Below are positions 55,386 to 63,429 of a stretch of 64,000 nucleotides of DNA, one piece after another (within the stretch, counting starts at the first letter, position 1; the number at the start of each line of letters is the position of its first letter). The DNA comes from Vibrio penaeicida (GTDB lineage: Bacteria > Pseudomonadota > Gammaproteobacteria > Enterobacterales > Vibrionaceae). The notes below the pieces were generated by a model. It ran no database searches. It had not been told where the DNA came from and was given only the letters and a program-made list of their open reading frames with translations. The DNA lies in contig NZ_JAUYVM010000002.1 in the NCBI RefSeq assembly GCF_030689305.1, positions 372,001 to 436,000 on the forward strand. The letters run 5' to 3'. The position numbers were made by a program, and so were the translations under genes.

Positions 55386-56336
55386 TCAGTTGAAGCTTGG
55401 GACGTAGTCTTCAGCTTTAGGTAGCGACTGAATGATTTTCTTGTCAAACATGAACTGAGCGTAATCGTCGTATCGTTTGTGATCGACTGCTGATGGGCGA
55501 AGAGCAAAGCGTGTGAGTGTGTCATTCCAAGCGCGTTTGTTCAATTCGTTGTTGAGAGTGTCTGGTGAATACGCTACGAACTCATTCCAAGACTTTTTAG
55601 GGTGGTTAACAATGTAAGTTGTCGCTTTTTCTAGCGCGCGGTTAAAGGCTTTAATTGCGTCTTTGTCGTGCGTGTTTGCGTTGGCAACAAAAACTAATTC
55701 GTCGTAAGTAGGTACGCCGTGCTCTTCAGGGAAAAACGCTTTGGCTTCATAGCCTTCAAGTGCTAACTGGTTACTTTCGAAGTTGCGAAACCCACCCCAA
55801 ATAGCATCAACTTTACCGGAGGCAAGAGAAGAAGAGAGTGCCCATCCGACATTGATGATTTCTACATCGCTGTACTTTACATTGCCTGTTTCGAGCATGG
55901 TGCCAATCGTGGCCTCTTCATTACCCGCGATGGCGATACCGATTTTTTTACCTTTAAGGTCGCTTAAATTCTTAACGCTTTTGTCTTTCAAAACCGTGAG
56001 TGTATTTAGCGGTGTTGCAACCAATGTTGCCGAGCGAATCAAAGGCAGACCTGCTGCTACATCAATCGTAAGGTTGGGTTGGTAAGAAATGGCAAGATCC
56101 ACTTTGTTTGCTGCAACCAGCTTAGGTGGTGTACTTGGATCCGCAGGTTCTTGAACCTCAACTTTTATCCCTTCATCTTTGAAGTAACCGTGTTCTTTAG
56201 CGATAACAATAGGACCATGATTAGGGTTTACAAACCAATCGAGCATTAAAGTGAGGCTTTTTTCTTCAGCGCTTACGTTAAATGTAAAGGTGGATGCAGC
56301 AAGTGCAATTGCACTGATAATGTTGTTCTTTTTCAA
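55386..56336 (-). CDS. thiY: ABC transporter substrate-binding protein for a thiamine precursor (ThiY-like)
   Basis: A 316-residue periplasmic protein of the NMT1/THI5-like family with a signal peptide to about residue 23 (FNVSAEEK). LMLDWFVNPNHGPIVIAKEH (about 31-50) is the family start of pyrimidine-precursor binding proteins. It probably binds formylaminopyrimidine or HMP; next to tenA and thiD either is reasonable. The ATPase and permease genes are directly upstream. Ribosome site AAGGAAAC precedes the start. Confidence 0.88.
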   Translation of the reverse strand: MKKNNIISAIALAASTFTFNVSAEEKSLTLMLDWFVNPNHGPIVIAKEHGYFKDEGIKVEVQEPADPSTPPKLVAANKVDLAISYQPNLTIDVAAGLPLIRSATLVATPLNTLTVLKDKSVKNLSDLKGKKIGIAIAGNEEATIGTMLETGNVKYSDVEIINVGWALSSSLASGKVDAIWGGFRNFESNQLALEGYEAKAFFPEEHGVPTYDELVFVANANTHDKDAIKAFNRALEKATTYIVNHPKKSWNEFVAYSPDTLNNELNKRAWNDTLTRFALRPSAVDHKRYDDYAQFMFDKKIIQSLPKAEDYVPSFN

Positions 56337-56388
56337 AATAGTTTCCTTCTAAATATGCCCAAATTAGGCAAAAAAATCGTGGGGTAGA

Positions 56389-57255
56389 TTACCCTTCCCA
56401 AGGGATAAACTTTTTAAGTGCTTCGTCGGCAATGAAATACAAAGACACAGACAAAGCAGATAAAATAAAGAGCGCGGCAAACATTTCATCAATCATCATT
56501 CGAGCATTAGCTTGCAACATGAGATAACCCAAGCCTTCACTAGACCCAACCCACTCTCCACACACCGCGCCGATTGGCGCAACCACAACCGCCACACGTA
56601 TTCCCGATGCGAGGGTGGGTAAAGATGCGGGCAGTTGAATGTGGCGCAGTGTTTGCCATTTTGATGCGCCCATGGTTTTGGCCAAATCCAAATATCCAGT
56701 AGGTGTGTTTCTCAGCCCGTCATAGCAACAAGTGGTGACAGGGAAGAAAATGATGATGGCAGCCATCACGACTTTGGATGTGATCCCGTAGCCGAGCCAA
56801 AGCATTAAAACAGGTGCAATCGCAAAAACAGGAACAGCTTGGCTTGCGACGAGAATCGGAAGCAACCAACGCTTTAATGGGTCGAACATCAACATTTGCA
56901 GTGCAAAAATCAACCCCATTGAAAGCCCGAGCAGTAATCCAAGTAAGATTTCTTGCGCGGTCACCCAAGTGTGTTTGAGTAGAACATCTTGTCTTTCGAT
57001 CAGTCGCTCAAATACGTCTAACGGTGCTGGAAGAATGAATGACGGCATGTCGAAAATGACGACTATCGCCTGCCAAATCCCGAACATCACCCCAACGCTA
57101 ATGATTGCGCGGATAATCGGATACGTGACGTTATCGCTATGCGTAATGGTTTTCGATAAAGACAGGGCTTTGGATGAAGACAAAGCTCTCGATAACGAAG
57201 AGGCTTTTGATAATGCCTTGGTCTGTGATGCATCGGTTTGGTTGGAACTATTCAT
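56389..57255 (-). CDS. thiX: ABC transporter permease for a thiamine precursor (ThiX-like)
   Basis: A 288-residue permease of the TauC/SsuC type with about six membrane helices; the EAA loop (about 180-200) reads LAKTMGASKWQTLRHIQLPA. I take the ATG at 57255 because GGAAAAAG lies just upstream and it overlaps the ATPase stop by eight bases; the frame opens 45 bases earlier. Residues about 9-34 are an unusual Ser/Ala/Leu/Lys-rich repeat (KALSKA, SSLSRA, LSSSKA, LSLSKT) encoded by an 18-bp tandem repeat. Confidence 0.85.
   Translation of the reverse strand: MNSSNQTDASQTKALSKASSLSRALSSSKALSLSKTITHSDNVTYPIIRAIISVGVMFGIWQAIVVIFDMPSFILPAPLDVFERLIERQDVLLKHTWVTAQEILLGLLLGLSMGLIFALQMLMFDPLKRWLLPILVASQAVPVFAIAPVLMLWLGYGITSKVVMAAIIIFFPVTTCCYDGLRNTPTGYLDLAKTMGASKWQTLRHIQLPASLPTLASGIRVAVVVAPIGAVCGEWVGSSEGLGYLMLQANARMMIDEMFAALFILSALSVSLYFIADEALKKFIPWEG
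57155..57226. repeat. In-frame 18-bp tandem repeat inside thiX
   Basis: Four plus-strand units begin at 57155, 57173, 57191 and 57209, each starting GAT and most reading GATAA or GATGA then GAAGA/GACA and CTTTG-like ends. They encode 6-residue repeats at the permease N-terminus. Confidence 0.75.
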
Positions 57256-58075
57256 AATCTTTTTCCAACCTTTCAATAATGCTTTGTTGTAGTGCAGCAC
57301 ATTCGGTGTCGAGCTTTCTGGGCACCGCCGTAATGGGTAGGGGTAGTGACTGCGCTTCAGTGGGGGTGTTATGCATAATGTAAAGCTTGGAAGCTAATCG
57401 AATGGCTTCTTGAGGATCGTGGGTAATGAGTAACACGGTTTTGTCTTTTAGTAGTTCGCAAGCAAGGTTTTGTAGCTTATGTCGGTTTACCGCATCGAGA
57501 GCGGAGAAGGGTTCATCCATAAGCACGATAGGCTTGTCTTGCATTAAAGTTCGGGCAATAGCGACACGTTGTCGCATTCCTCCAGACATCTTCTGTGGAA
57601 GAAGAGATTGTTTATCGAGCAACCCAACTTGATCAAGGAGGTGAAGTGCTTTTTCTTTTTGTTCACGTTTACAAATGCTTGCAGTACTCGCTGAACCAAA
57701 TCCAGAAAAGCGAGTGCTGAGCAAAACGTTATCCAAAGCCGATAACCAAGGCATCAATAAATCTTGCTGTCCCATATAGGCTATTTGGTCGCCAATGGAA
57801 ACCACTTTCCGGTTCCCCATCGACTCCAGCACAATCTGACCATCCCAATTTGCTTTGTCATTAAGCAAACCTGCTAGGTGGCGCAATAACGTGCTTTTCC
57901 CACAACCACTTCTTCCGAGTAGGCATGTCCATTCCCCAATAGGAATAGTCATGTTGATACCCGAAAGCGTCGGAGCTTCCGCATCGATATACTGGAGGTG
58001 ACCTTTTTCGATGTTTAAGGTAAGGCCCTTTCCAGTCATGGTGGAAAAATCCGGTTTTTCACCGTACATCTGCAT
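57248..58075 (-). CDS. thiZ: ABC transporter ATP-binding protein for a thiamine precursor (ThiZ-like)
   Basis: A 275-residue ATPase of the nitrate/taurine type. Walker A is GRSGCGKSTLLRHLAG, the Q-loop sits in AYMGQQDLLMPWLSA, the signature is KMSGGMRQRVAIARTL, and Walker B is PIVLMDEPFSALDA. Start is uncertain: 58075 and 58069 (ATG CAG ATG) follow TAGTGGGC; the frame opens at 58117 inside thiD, and 58039 is also possible. It overlaps the end of thiD by about 17 bases. It powers import by the thiX and thiY products. Confidence 0.83.
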   Translation of the reverse strand: MQMYGEKPDFSTMTGKGLTLNIEKGHLQYIDAEAPTLSGINMTIPIGEWTCLLGRSGCGKSTLLRHLAGLLNDKANWDGQIVLESMGNRKVVSIGDQIAYMGQQDLLMPWLSALDNVLLSTRFSGFGSASTASICKREQKEKALHLLDQVGLLDKQSLLPQKMSGGMRQRVAIARTLMQDKPIVLMDEPFSALDAVNRHKLQNLACELLKDKTVLLITHDPQEAIRLASKLYIMHNTPTEAQSLPLPITAVPRKLDTECAALQQSIIERLEKDYE

Positions 58076-58910
58076 GCCCACTAAAGAAGTGATGAACCGG
58101 ACCGTGTCCTTTACCAATATCTAATTCATCAGAATGGCTAATGGCTTGAGAAATATAAGATTTTGCCAAAGTGGCAGCAGAAATAAGGTCGTGTCCTTGG
58201 GCAAGGTAAGAAGCAATAGCGGAAGATAACGTGCAGCCCGTACCGTGAGTATTTTTTGTATCGACTCGTTTTGCGGATAACGTTTCTACGGACTCCGCAA
58301 AAATAAGCAAGTCATCACTGTTACTGTCGCTTTCCAAATGGCCGCCTTTAAGCAAAACAGAGGAACAACCAAGTGCTCTAAGCTTTTCGACCATTTGATC
58401 CATTTCTGACAATGTTGTTGGCACCGGAGATCCGGTTAACGTTGCACCTTCAGGTAAATTTGGTGTAATAACGTCGGCAAGAGGAAGGAGCTCTGTTTTT
58501 AGAGTGCTGATGGCACTTTCTTCAAGCAGTAAATCTCCGCTGGTGGCAACCATTACAGGGTCGACGACCAAATGCTTAGGTTGATATTGCCTAATTTTGT
58601 CAGCAACGACTTTTATGATGCCTGAATCGGCCAGCATTCCTACCTTTACAGCAATCACATTGAGATCGGAAAACACTGCATCGAGCTGGCTCGCAACGTG
58701 ATCCAAAGGAATAGGGAAAATAGCGGAAACACCACAGGTATTTTGTGAGGTAATGGCAGTAATAGCCGAGCAAGCAAAGCTGCCTGTCGCCGAAATGGCT
58801 TTGATATCGGCTTGAATACCTGCGCCGCCGCCACTGTCCGAACCCGCAATGGTTAAAACGATGGGCGTATCAGCAGTAAGGCTTTTGCTTGCTTGATTAG
58901 AAAGTGTCAT
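58059..58910 (-). CDS. thiD: HMP/HMP-phosphate kinase
   Basis: A 283-residue ribokinase-like enzyme that phosphorylates hydroxymethylpyrimidine twice. TIAGSDSGGGAGIQADIKAI (about 20-39) is the substrate region, and TKNTHGTGCTLSSAIASYLA (about 222-241) is the anion-hole/catalytic loop. The start at 58910 has GGGAG upstream; the reading frame extends into the riboswitch but no start there is credible. It is the first gene after the TPP riboswitch. Confidence 0.93.
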   Translation of the reverse strand: MTLSNQASKSLTADTPIVLTIAGSDSGGGAGIQADIKAISATGSFACSAITAITSQNTCGVSAIFPIPLDHVASQLDAVFSDLNVIAVKVGMLADSGIIKVVADKIRQYQPKHLVVDPVMVATSGDLLLEESAISTLKTELLPLADVITPNLPEGATLTGSPVPTTLSEMDQMVEKLRALGCSSVLLKGGHLESDSNSDDLLIFAESVETLSAKRVDTKNTHGTGCTLSSAIASYLAQGHDLISAATLAKSYISQAISHSDELDIGKGHGPVHHFFSGHADVR

Positions 58911-58918
58911 ATAAAGCT

Positions 58919-58938
58919 CCCGCATACAGACGTGCGAG
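58919..58938 (-). promoter_or_regulatory. Hairpin masking the thiD ribosome site
   Basis: On the minus strand CTCGCA and TGCGGG pair (one G-T) around an 8-base loop, and the 3' arm contains the GGGAG ribosome site of thiD. It lies downstream of the TPP aptamer, so ligand binding may favour this hairpin and block translation. Confidence 0.55.
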
Positions 58939-58995
58939 AACTGTTCTGACTTGAGAGTGGATTGGTGCCGAGATCGATCCATCGAAAGTGAGAGG

Positions 58996-59078
58996 TATAG
59001 TTCCCTACGTCAGTGTTAACTGAATCAGGTTCAACGGGTCTCGCTATGCGATCTCAGCCTAAAGGCTCCCCGACTATT
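58996..59078 (-). promoter_or_regulatory. TPP riboswitch
   Basis: The minus strand carries the thi-box core in order: GGGGAGCC, GGCTGAGA, GACCC, TTGAACCTGAT, a GTTAAC segment and CGTAGGGAA. ATAGT and ACTAT close stem P1. It lies 86 bases before thiD and should lower expression of the whole operon when thiamine pyrophosphate is plentiful. Confidence 0.95.
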
Positions 59079-59222
59079 TATTTCGCGATGATATCAATTC
59101 TCGTTAAAAGGGCAACGAATTGATCCTCAGTATGGTTCACATGTCTAATAATTGAGCTAATTGTCATTAAGGGTGGCGAGGTTAATGGTGTAGCAAATGC
59201 ATTTTCATGCGTATATTTAGGG

Positions 59223-60092
59223 CTAAAAGAAGCGTACTGGGAGATAAAAGTCGAGTTCGAATGCTTCATCATCATTGAGAAAATGGTTTTTGTGATAATG
59301 CACATAAGCTGGTGTCGAGCGAAGTTTAAAGCCTGATTTTGGTAGCCAGTTTTCCAATACGGCGCTGATTTGAGGGAGCAGTTCACCATAAATTCCCGTT
59401 AAACGAAATACGGCGTGTAACCCTCCGGGAATCACCATTTGGTTAACCACCCCACGATATTTTAGTGGTTCCGTTATACCAACACAGGCGACATATCGAC
59501 ATTGATCTAGTTCGACCCAAGCAGGGTTAGAGTGATGCAGACCATATTGATGGGTGAAAGTGACGCCTTCACTGTTCGCCCACGCACTAAGAGTTAGCCA
59601 CGCATTTCTAATGGAGCGGCTGTATCCATTATGTCGTACATAGGCCGCCATTCTTTCCTGAACATCGACTATTTTTGGGGTGGGTAACTCACGTTGTGCA
59701 ACCCGATTATAGCCTTGCGCGATTTCCTCATCTTTTAGGTAAGGCTTATCCGATACTTTTAAGTCGTGCTTGCGCCATTCTCCGGGTGACATATCAAACG
59801 TGGCTTTAAATGCGCGGCTGAAAGAAGAGAGAGAGGCAAACCCACAGTGTGTGGCTATATCCAAAATGGGCGAGTTTGTATCGAACATCAATTGGTTTGC
59901 TGCGTATTCCATTCTCGTTCGTCGTATGTATTGGTGAATGGATTCCCCTACAACACTTTTAAACACGCGGTGAAAGTGCTGCTCAGAGTATGCGGCAATT
60001 GACATAAGCTCTTTGACACTGAGGGTTTCACTTATGTCTTGGTGTATATGAAAGAGAACATCGTTAATGCGTGAGACATGCTGTGAGTTCAT
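59223..60092 (-). CDS. AraC-family regulator with GyrI-like ligand domain
   Basis: A 289-residue regulator. Two AraC helix-turn-helix motifs occupy about 10-105 (SIAAYSEQHFHRVFKSVVGE and ILDIATHCGFASLSSFSRAF). Residues about 130-289 form a GyrI-like (SOUL/GyrI) domain of the type that binds small molecules in Rob/SbmC-like proteins. It is divergent from the aminotransferase gene, 128 bases away, so that gene may be its target. The ligand is unknown. Confidence 0.9.
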   Translation of the reverse strand: MNSQHVSRINDVLFHIHQDISETLSVKELMSIAAYSEQHFHRVFKSVVGESIHQYIRRTRMEYAANQLMFDTNSPILDIATHCGFASLSSFSRAFKATFDMSPGEWRKHDLKVSDKPYLKDEEIAQGYNRVAQRELPTPKIVDVQERMAAYVRHNGYSRSIRNAWLTLSAWANSEGVTFTHQYGLHHSNPAWVELDQCRYVACVGITEPLKYRGVVNQMVIPGGLHAVFRLTGIYGELLPQISAVLENWLPKSGFKLRSTPAYVHYHKNHFLNDDEAFELDFYLPVRFF

Positions 60093-60220
60093 AACTTGGT
60101 GATCTCTTCAGAAATAACAAATAGCATAAATAGACATAATGATAAGCATAAATGGACAAACAAATATTTACAACTGTGCGTAATATCAATGACAGTACCC
60201 AATACTGAAACGGAACAAAA

Positions 60221-61375
60221 ATGGAAATCGCTCAATCGTTAAAACAAGTCCAATCATCGTATATTCGAGAAATTTTAAGTGCGGCGAGTGATAAAAACGT
60301 GATATCGCTTGCTGGTGGTTTGCCCGACGAATCGACATTTCCCATTTCATTGATGAAGCCCGTTTTGGAACAGCTTTCTGAGCACCCCAATGTGTTTCAA
60401 TATGGATTAACGGCAGGTTATCCACCGTTGCTGGATTACTTATCCTCTGCTTATGAATTGCCAGAGACGCACCAAGCAATGGTGTGTACAGGTTCACAAC
60501 AAGGTCTTGACTTGATTGCAAGAGCCTATGTTAACCCTGGTGACAAAGTCGTCATGGAAGCGCCTAGTTACCTTGGTGCTATGCAAGTTTTTGGTTTCGT
60601 GCAAGCTAATATAGTGACGGTGTCACAAGGCGAGGATGGACCAAACCTTCAAGAGCTTGAAGCGTGCTTTGTGTCCGAGCAGCCTAAAATGTTTTATGCG
60701 GTGCCAGATTTCCACAACCCAACCGGAGTTTGCTGGTCGGTAGAGGTGCGTAAAAGCGTCGCTGAACTCTGTAAGCAACATAATGTGGCGTTTATCGAAG
60801 ATGCACCATACCGAGAGCTTAGGTTTGAAGGAGACGCTTTACCCATGGTTTCAGACTTCTGTCCGCAACATTCCATTGTTTTAAGGTCATTTTCTAAAAT
60901 TGCCTCTCCAGGTTTACGTATGGGCGTTGTGACCGGAAAACATGAATATCTAGAACCGCTTATCAAAATTAAACAGGGTGCCGATCTGCATTCTAGTGTC
61001 CCCATGCAAGCGGTGCTTTTGGGTTTGCTCACTCACAATGATTTCGAGCAACACTTAACAGCGATCCGACATCTATACCGCCAACGTTATCTGTGCTTAA
61101 AAGAGGCGCTGGATACACATCTTCCATCAAGTTGTGATGCACAAGCTGTTCAGGGGGGGATGTTCATCTGGGTCACGCTACCTGAATGCGATAGCTACGA
61201 GCTTGCGAAAAGTTTATTAGAAAATGGTGTGGCGGTTGTACCAAGCCCTGTTTTTTATCCAAGCAGTGAAGGGCAAAAATCGGCAATTCGACTGAATTTT
61301 ACCAACGCCAATGAAGATGAATTGGTCGAAGCAGTAAAACGGTTGGTTACCGGGCTGAACAAGGTGGCTTGTTAA
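60221..61375 (+). CDS. PLP-dependent aminotransferase (class I/II, LysN-like)
   Basis: A 384-residue fold-type I aminotransferase resembling 2-aminoadipate and multi-substrate aminotransferases. ISLAGGLPDESTFP (about 28-41) is the N-terminal cap, VCTGSQQGLDLIARA binds the cofactor phosphate, FHNPTGVCWS holds the conserved Asn, and SFSKIASPGLRMG holds the Schiff-base Lys. There is no fused MocR DNA-binding domain. Substrate is not clear. A terminator follows, facing the SDR gene. Confidence 0.88.
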   Translation: MEIAQSLKQVQSSYIREILSAASDKNVISLAGGLPDESTFPISLMKPVLEQLSEHPNVFQYGLTAGYPPLLDYLSSAYELPETHQAMVCTGSQQGLDLIARAYVNPGDKVVMEAPSYLGAMQVFGFVQANIVTVSQGEDGPNLQELEACFVSEQPKMFYAVPDFHNPTGVCWSVEVRKSVAELCKQHNVAFIEDAPYRELRFEGDALPMVSDFCPQHSIVLRSFSKIASPGLRMGVVTGKHEYLEPLIKIKQGADLHSSVPMQAVLLGLLTHNDFEQHLTAIRHLYRQRYLCLKEALDTHLPSSCDAQAVQGGMFIWVTLPECDSYELAKSLLENGVAVVPSPVFYPSSEGQKSAIRLNFTNANEDELVEAVKRLVTGLNKVAC

Positions 61376-61397
61376 CGTATTCGATTGACGAGACAAA

Positions 61398-61428
61398 AAA
61401 GGGTGAACAGACTATCTGTTCACCCTTT
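61398..61428. terminator. Terminator between convergent aminotransferase and SDR genes
   Basis: AAAGGGTGAACAG and CTGTTCACCCTTT form a perfect 13-bp stem with a 5-base loop. On the minus strand a run of six T follows, so it is best for the SDR gene. Confidence 0.9.
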
Positions 61429-61485
61429 GCGTTTTAAAATGTCACCTTTATATTTTTAGGACAGTTCTACTTATGCTTATTTCGA

Positions 61486-62199
61486 TTAGGCTTTTTCTAA
61501 ATCAATGACTTTGCATCGAATAGGGAGCATTGCCATTGCCGCTCCGGAAGAAAGATTCATAACAAAGTCGACTGCTTTCGACAGATCGTCGATTTCAATT
61601 TTTTCTGCATTATCAATGCGACCATCGTTTGTCATATCCGTATCGACCACACTCGGGCATAAGCAGCAAACTTGCACGCCACAAGACAACATTTCTGTGT
61701 AGAGTGACTCGGTGTAGCTAGCGATTGCGGCTTTTGAAGCAGAGTATGCGGCAATCTTACTCACAGGAGACAACCCAGCCGTTGAGCCAAGGTTAAAGAT
61801 ATGCCCGTGTCCTTGCTTTTTCATTTGCTGTGCAATTTGGTTTGTCACTTGAATAGTTGAGACAAGGTTGATGTTTATCAGTGTAGACAGTGCTTCCAAA
61901 GAAACATCAATGTTACCAGCGGTTAAAATACCAGCACTGTTTACCAATACATCAACGCGTTGGTGCACGTTCAAGATCTGCGTCAGTGTTTGCTCTACTT
62001 TTTCAGGCTGCGCAAAGTCCACTGGGAAAATATCTATATCGATCTTTGAGTTCAGCTCTAGTATTTCGGTGCGGGCAGTCACCAAGTTATCTTTGCTTTT
62101 TGCAATTAGGCTGAGTGAATATCCTTGCCCTGCGAAATAAAGTGCGAGCGCTTTTCCAATGCCACGGCTAGCACCTGTGATGATGGCATGTTTTACCAT
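61486..62199 (-). CDS. Short-chain dehydrogenase/reductase
   Basis: A 237-residue classical SDR. ITGASRGIGKALAL (about 7-20) is the nucleotide-binding motif, VLVNSAGIL the NAG-like motif, and YSASKAAIASYTESLY (about 151-166) holds the catalytic Tyr and Lys, with Ser in GSTAGLS. It is complete and probably active; the substrate cannot be told from sequence. The gene is between the aminotransferase terminator and the LysR gene, which lies on the same strand. Confidence 0.9.
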   Translation of the reverse strand: MVKHAIITGASRGIGKALALYFAGQGYSLSLIAKSKDNLVTARTEILELNSKIDIDIFPVDFAQPEKVEQTLTQILNVHQRVDVLVNSAGILTAGNIDVSLEALSTLININLVSTIQVTNQIAQQMKKQGHGHIFNLGSTAGLSPVSKIAAYSASKAAIASYTESLYTEMLSCGVQVCCLCPSVVDTDMTNDGRIDNAEKIEIDDLSKAVDFVMNLSSGAAMAMLPIRCKVIDLEKA

Positions 62200-62385
62200 G
62201 AGTTTACCTTTCGATTTTTTATTAGATTCGATGTGTTTTTATTGGCGCGATTCCTTGTGTAGCAAGCAATACAAAATTCGGAGGAACCGCGTTTCGCCAA
62301 TATATCACAGGTTGAGGGTTTCAAAAGGGAGAGTTAAATCACCATCAAAAACATCTTGATTGATCAGTGGCTCCTTATATCAACT

Positions 62386-63276
62386 TTATGTTTTATCAGC
62401 AAAATTGAGCAGCTCTTTGATAAACACTTCTAATGGCGTCGATATGTCTTTAGCGGTAAGGCGGATAATTGAAAGAGGGCGTTTGGAATCGATGTCGGTT
62501 ACACGGATGCGGTGAAGCGTCCCTTTTGAAACTTCTTCTTTAACGGTTTCATTTGGCAAAATGGAAACCCCAATCTCCGCTTCAACCGCTTTTTTAAGGG
62601 TGTATACGTTATTGTGTGTCATCCGAATATTCACGTCGACGTTACTATCTCGCAAAAGCTTATCTATAACGACGCGCGTTGGAATACCTTCCCCAAATGC
62701 CACAAAAGGCTCATTTTTTAGCTGCTGAATGGAAATGGATTTTTTACCGCTGAGCCTGTGTTTGTTTCCCGTGACCAATACCAACTCATCTTCTGAAAAT
62801 GGAATGGATTCTATTAGATGGTTTGGCTTTGGGTAAGCCACAATACCGATGTCGATTTTTTCCTTTCGAACCGCATCATAAATCGCTTCACTGTGCTCGT
62901 ATTCTAAATGAACACAGACTTTAGGAAATGCCTTCATAAAACCAGAAAGAAAGTCCCCAAGCTCATACATGCCTACACTATGTATAGCGGCGATCCGAAT
63001 ATGCCCTTCTAAAACACCAGTACTGTAATTTGATTTTATTTTGATGTTTTCGCATAAGCGCAGAATTTCCCGCACATCTTCCAAAATAAGTAACCCCTCA
63101 GGGGTTAACTGAGTCGTTTGAGAAGTACGAGAAAGTAGCTGCTGACCAAGTGCATCTTCAAGCTTTTTAACATGGACACTAACGGCAGGCTGGCTAATGT
63201 GGTTCAACTTAGCCACTTTAACAAAACTCTGTTCACGAGCTAAATCACTGAAAAGCTTAAGCTGTATTAAGTTCAT
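62386..63276 (-). CDS. LysR-family transcriptional regulator
   Basis: A 296-residue regulator with an N-terminal winged helix-turn-helix (residues 1-62; VAKLNHISQPAVSVHVKKLE at about 21-40) and a two-lobed inducer domain (about 90-290). It resembles the CbbR/CysB-like branch in the helix region, but no effector can be assigned. It is divergent from the polyphosphate kinase gene, about 150 bases off, and precedes the SDR gene on the same strand with a 186-base gap; either may be its target. Confidence 0.9.
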   Translation of the reverse strand: MNLIQLKLFSDLAREQSFVKVAKLNHISQPAVSVHVKKLEDALGQQLLSRTSQTTQLTPEGLLILEDVREILRLCENIKIKSNYSTGVLEGHIRIAAIHSVGMYELGDFLSGFMKAFPKVCVHLEYEHSEAIYDAVRKEKIDIGIVAYPKPNHLIESIPFSEDELVLVTGNKHRLSGKKSISIQQLKNEPFVAFGEGIPTRVVIDKLLRDSNVDVNIRMTHNNVYTLKKAVEAEIGVSILPNETVKEEVSKGTLHRIRVTDIDSKRPLSIIRLTAKDISTPLEVFIKELLNFADKT

Positions 63277-63299
63277 GGCGATAATTAAAAGTTATAGAA

Positions 63300-63315
63300 G
63301 TTATAGAAGAATAAC
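63300..63315. promoter_or_regulatory. Palindrome, candidate LysR-type operator
   Basis: GTTAT-N6-ATAAC is a 16-bp dyad of LysR type, preceded by a second GTTATAGAA copy at 63291, so the 9-base unit AGTTATAGA occurs twice in tandem. It lies 24 bases before the LysR start and 115 before ppk2. Confidence 0.4.
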
Positions 63316-63429
63316 ATTTAATTTACATGAATAACCATAGCATAATTAAGGTAAAGAAATAGACATCTTTGTGAAGCTCACCGGCTTTAGCCCCAAAAGC
63401 AAGTTCGTATGAAAAGGAAAGCGCAGTAT

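Noticed and set aside
58911..58982. Upstream extension of thiD by 24 codons
   Set aside because: The extension covers the leader next to the TPP riboswitch; the GGGAG site and family N-terminus support 58910.
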